Source of the DNA: Sipunculus nudus
Taxonomy: Eukaryota > Annelida > Sipuncula > Golfingiida > Sipunculidae
Direction of reading: 5' to 3'
Length of the DNA: 64,000 bases
Assembly: GCA_026874595.1 (NCBI GenBank)
Contig: CM049309.1
Coordinates: 11,398,576 to 11,462,575 of the forward strand
The position numbers and the translations under genes are program-made. This document shows, one piece after another, positions 61,501 to 64,000 of this stretch (its first letter is position 1; each line of letters starts with the position of its first letter). The notes under the pieces were generated by a model. The model was not told where the DNA came from. It was given only the letters and a program-made list of their open reading frames with translations, and made no database searches.

Positions 61501-62636
61501 AAGTGACCACACAACCTTCACCAGGGTCCTAAACAAACTATAGCGTAACACAGGAAATGTTTGTCACTGTTCAACAACTCCATATATTAATCAGTTCTAT
61601 AGCAATGGCGCTTGACCACGGCAGAGACAAAAGATAAAGCCATAGGTTTTAATGGAAAGGAAGCCTTGAATTGGAAAAAACGTAATGGTGCTCAAGATTG
61701 CCTCTGATCTTCAGATTAATAGACTATTCCTTGTATGTTATCCTTATCCTTCACATAATTTCAACAAAATCTGTTCAGAACTTTCTGCGTAAAATTGCAC
61801 AGACACAACCCAAGGGCAAAATACAATACATCACGCCATCTGGTGGAAGTAAATGGAACGGATGTTGCTCATTAGTTTTGCGTTTGTCCACCAGGTGACC
61901 CTCGTATCGTCGACAACAGGCGCATCACTGAGGGCGTGATCCCATTGGTCAACGTGCTACAGCGATCTACCCACGGGCAGCAGTACCGCAGTGCTCAGGA
62001 AAAACTACTTCGTAAGTTCAGTCTTGGAGAACTCGTTATGTAAGCCGACGACCATCAACACTCGTGCAGTTTAAAGTTTAACTTTTATTCACAGCATATT
62101 CTAATGGTTATATACTAACACTTTAAAAGTAAATTGTTGACATATTTAAAACTTTGTGCTAACTCTCCTTTCCCATTTAAGATAAAGTACTTATGTATTT
62201 TTGTATAAAGTTTTACTTTATCATTTCTGATATTTAAAATTTTGACAAGTTAAGTTCATGTATAATGTGTCACTAATCCAACTTTTTAATCCCCGCATCA
62301 AACATTTTGATTTTGATTTTCAATAAATACTTTCCAATTTTGAGCTGCTGCCGATCCGACATTTCTTCCAAGAGGATAAAACCATACAATTTCCTTTGTT
62401 TTGTAGTGCTTGTACTTATTTAGCAAAATAAAACTGTTATTTTTATGCTTTTCCTTTATCATTTGACATTTTTATCGAGACATACCAAAACAATTTAAAT
62501 AAAAAAAGCGCCCGCCCGCATTGATTTCTGAAAAAAAGTGCCTGAGAACCATACCTTTTTTTTATTTTTGCCTAATAGTATAATTCTTAAATCACCACAG
62601 CATTGGTATAATGGGCATTTACAAAACACGATACTG

Positions 62637-62707
<71 letters not shown>

Positions 62708-62801
62708 CTATAAATTTACTAGTTATTCTGCAATTATTATCTTCTATAGTTTTTATTTCTGCAATAAACAGAAACTACCTAGTAGTAAACATGTCTGACA
62801 T

Positions 62802-62900
<99 letters not shown>

Positions 62901-63036
62901 ATATATTTTTAATCTGGAAGGAATAGGAGTCTCATGCTAACAGTGGTTTTTTATTGTTGTTTCAGTGTCAGCTTATGAACACTATTTAACAGGCGTGAAG
63001 GGTCAAGAAAGAAACAACTGGAGCGTCATCAGATAG
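58182..63036 (+). CDS. Unidentified five-exon gene, 242-aa protein
   Basis: Five exons (58182-58524, 59348-59475, 60221-60306, 61895-62011, 62966-63036) join with GT-AG introns and matching phases (0, 2, 1, 1) into one open frame ending TAG at 63034-63036. I take ATG 58198 as start because it has A at -3 and follows an acceptor, giving 242 residues. The frame is also open across the start of this exon, so a coding upstream exon is possible. Residues 1-60 are disordered-looking and proline-rich (PPPKPPP at 40-46), with TQT at 52-54 in a D-E-T-Q-T-E-P setting, a possible dynein light chain (LC8) site. Residues 110-242 look like a folded conserved part (HLNYSKSGGYDDYH, GCGWRHVKEVL, RIVFVDG, then basic-hydrophobic helices). 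There is no signal peptide or membrane segment. I do not recognise the family and assign no function. No clear AATAAA is found close after the stop. Confidence 0.85.
59096..59137 (+). repeat. Short dispersed repeat, copy 2 (in intron 1)
   Basis: This is the second copy of the repeat at 53872-53915, lying within the first intron of the gene. Confidence 0.55.
59348..59475 (+). CDS. Second exon (residues 110-151 plus split codon)
   Basis: The acceptor TTGTTTCAG ends 59347 and the donor GTACTT begins 59476. The 128-bp exon keeps the frame and encodes HPDARPVHLNYSKSGGYDDY and on to AGPP. Codon 152 (Arg) is split 2+1 with the next exon. Confidence 0.85.
60221..60306 (+). CDS. Third exon (residues 153-180)
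   Basis: The acceptor is TGTTGCTAG and the donor is GTGAGT. The 86-bp exon encodes IRHGKMGCGWRHVKEVL..GGNRIVFVD. The other two frames are closed when joined to its neighbours, which supports the phase. Confidence 0.85.
61061..61080. repeat. Poly-G tract in intron 3
   Basis: About 20 consecutive G after a T run. A poly-A tract of about 22 bases is at 61460-61481 in the same intron. Confidence 0.88.
61834..61846 (-). promoter_or_regulatory. CTCF-like motif in intron 3
   Basis: The minus strand reads CCACCAGATGGCG, a good CTCF core, about 50 bp before exon 4. Alone it is only suggestive. Confidence 0.3.
61895..62011 (+). CDS. Fourth exon (residues 182-219)
   Basis: The acceptor is TTTGTCCACCAG and the donor is GTAAGT. 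The 117-bp exon completes GGT (Gly181) and encodes DPRIVDNRRITEGVIPLVNV and on to AQEKLL. A CTCF-like core lies about 50 bp upstream in the intron. Confidence 0.85.
62639..62894. repeat. (AT)n, (CT)n, (AT)n microsatellites in intron 4
   Basis: AT tract 62639-62704, CT tract about 62803-62861, AT tract 62862-62894. Confidence 0.9.
62966..63036 (+). CDS. Terminal exon with stop (residues 221-242)
   Basis: The acceptor TTATTGTTGTTTCAG ends 62965. The first two bases complete a Leu codon. The exon encodes SAYEHYLTGVKGQERNNWSV then I-R and the stop TAG. Confidence 0.82.
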
Positions 63037-63565
63037 ATAAAGATTTCTCATATTCAGTGAAATGGATAATTATTCACCCTGGGAGAGAAAATGTACCGGA
63101 GCCGACTGAAGATAGAGATCTCTATATGTTATATACATGACTGTGATACTCTTACATGTACAACTGTTAGTACAACATTGACAACCGCTAAGTATTACAT
63201 AAGGGCCGATCCGATACAGGATCTCATAAAGGGGGGGGGGGCACAGGTGAATAAGAGGGCTCATACGTTTTTCCACATGACTCTCGCATGCAGAACTGTG
63301 AGAAACTGTGAGAGACGCAAAACCACGTATTAAGTTTTTCAGTATTAAGTTTATGTTGTATTTTTTTTTTCATTTATAGTGTGGCGGAAAATGATGGGGC
63401 GGACACCCCATGCGCTCCTTCTAAATCCGCCCCTGTTACAAACACCGTTTAGTATTACTTTAAAGGTCAGTATTACTCAGAGAAACAGACAGCCAGTATT
63501 GGTACTGTTATATACAAGAGGTATACATATTTTTTAATTGACAAATGCACACTTCAATATATGTA
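63037..63565. other. 3' flank of the gene
   Basis: It holds the likely 3' untranslated region, but no convincing AATAAA. A run of 10-11 G occurs near 63231. At about 63397-63435 lies the right end of a hAT-like MITE (AAATCCGCCCCTG), related to 42620-42783, with no left end in view. Confidence 0.45.
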
Positions 63566-63742
63566 CAGTAGAACCTCAGAACTACGGACACTGACGGGAC
63601 TCGACATTTTGCTTGCAATAGAGAGCTGCCCTTAGTAGGGAGGTTAAAGATTTCGGGACTTACTGTCAAGGGACTGTCCGTAAGTGGCCGTTAATAGGAG
63701 GTGCCCTTAGTACTGAGGTGCCCGTAAGGAGAGGTCCCACTG
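63566..63742. mobile_element. 177-bp pogo-like MITE
   Basis: The left end is CAGTAGAACCTCAGAACTACGG. The right end, reversed, starts CAGTGGGACCTCTCCTTACGG. TA precedes the left end. Interior GTGCCCTTAGTA/GTGGCCGTTAATA words match the family at 2990-3968. Confidence 0.7.
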
Positions 63743-64000
63743 TTCCACTTACATGTTCATTTAACCTTTTTCATATTAAAAGTGTTCACCAGTTCTTTAA
63801 AATTGATGGTCTTGTGAGTAACAAGATATATAGGTAAGTGAAATGTCGTTTTGAATGCAGAATTTTGAAGCTTGTTGAAGATATGCATGTATAGATTCCG
63901 CATGTGTTGCTTCCTGCACTTGAAGCTTGAAGTCTGAAAAGTACAAGGAAGTTCGTTTCAGAAATGTACAAGGCAGTACGTATTTTTAAATATAAAGGCA
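63743..64000. other. Non-coding, nothing recognised
   Basis: AT-rich tail of the window without a supported feature. Confidence 0.5.

Noticed and set aside
1-64000. tRNA or rRNA genes
   Set aside because: I found no cloverleaf with matching A and B boxes and no rRNA core sequence by eye. A tRNAscan run would be the proper test.

Overview
This window is from an animal nuclear genome, not a prokaryote. It is AT-rich and gene-poor, has long AT, GA, CT and CA microsatellites, and carries one clear multi-exon gene with GT-AG introns and many mobile-element remnants. The repeat content suggests a marine lophotrochozoan, most likely a mollusc: a dispersed repeat with TGACCTTGACC-type units, long tandem arrays, YqaJ-like and ULP1-like transposon remains, and a hammerhead ribozyme. 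That placement is an inference from repeat style, not a sequence match.

Layout. 1-4 kb: a 1.8 kb element with short inverted ends around a 289-bp tandem repeat, then a 979-bp pogo/Tigger-like element with a TA duplication. 8.3-9.8 kb: inverted-repeat arms flank a 59-codon YqaJ-nuclease-like fragment. 19.8-26.9 kb: a tandem array with a period of about 1.92 kb. Each full copy is four ~330-bp subunits plus a ~600-bp tail. Every subunit has a CTCF-like motif (14 in all, one orientation), and every tail has a nuclear-receptor DR1 site and a palindromic RFX-like site. 31.7-35.8 kb: small hAT-like and pogo-like elements, then a decayed Jockey/CR1-like LINE with reverse transcriptase. 36.76-38.41 kb: a foldback element with ~210-bp arms, 38- and 42-bp perfect palindromes, and a broken ULP1/SENP-like protease gene on the minus strand. 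40.6-41.3 kb: a probable solo LTR (minus). 42-57.8 kb: mostly featureless DNA with small MITE-like repeats.

57.91-57.97 kb (minus): an intact-looking type I hammerhead ribozyme with every core position present. 58.18-63.04 kb (plus): the only convincing host gene. Five coding exons join in phase to give a 242-residue protein that I do not recognise. It has a proline-rich N-terminal region with a TQT motif and a conserved-looking C-terminal half.

Nothing here forms an operon or a pathway. The main interest is the CTCF/DR1/RFX-loaded array, the hammerhead ribozyme, the two transposons with captured enzyme domains, and the unidentified gene.
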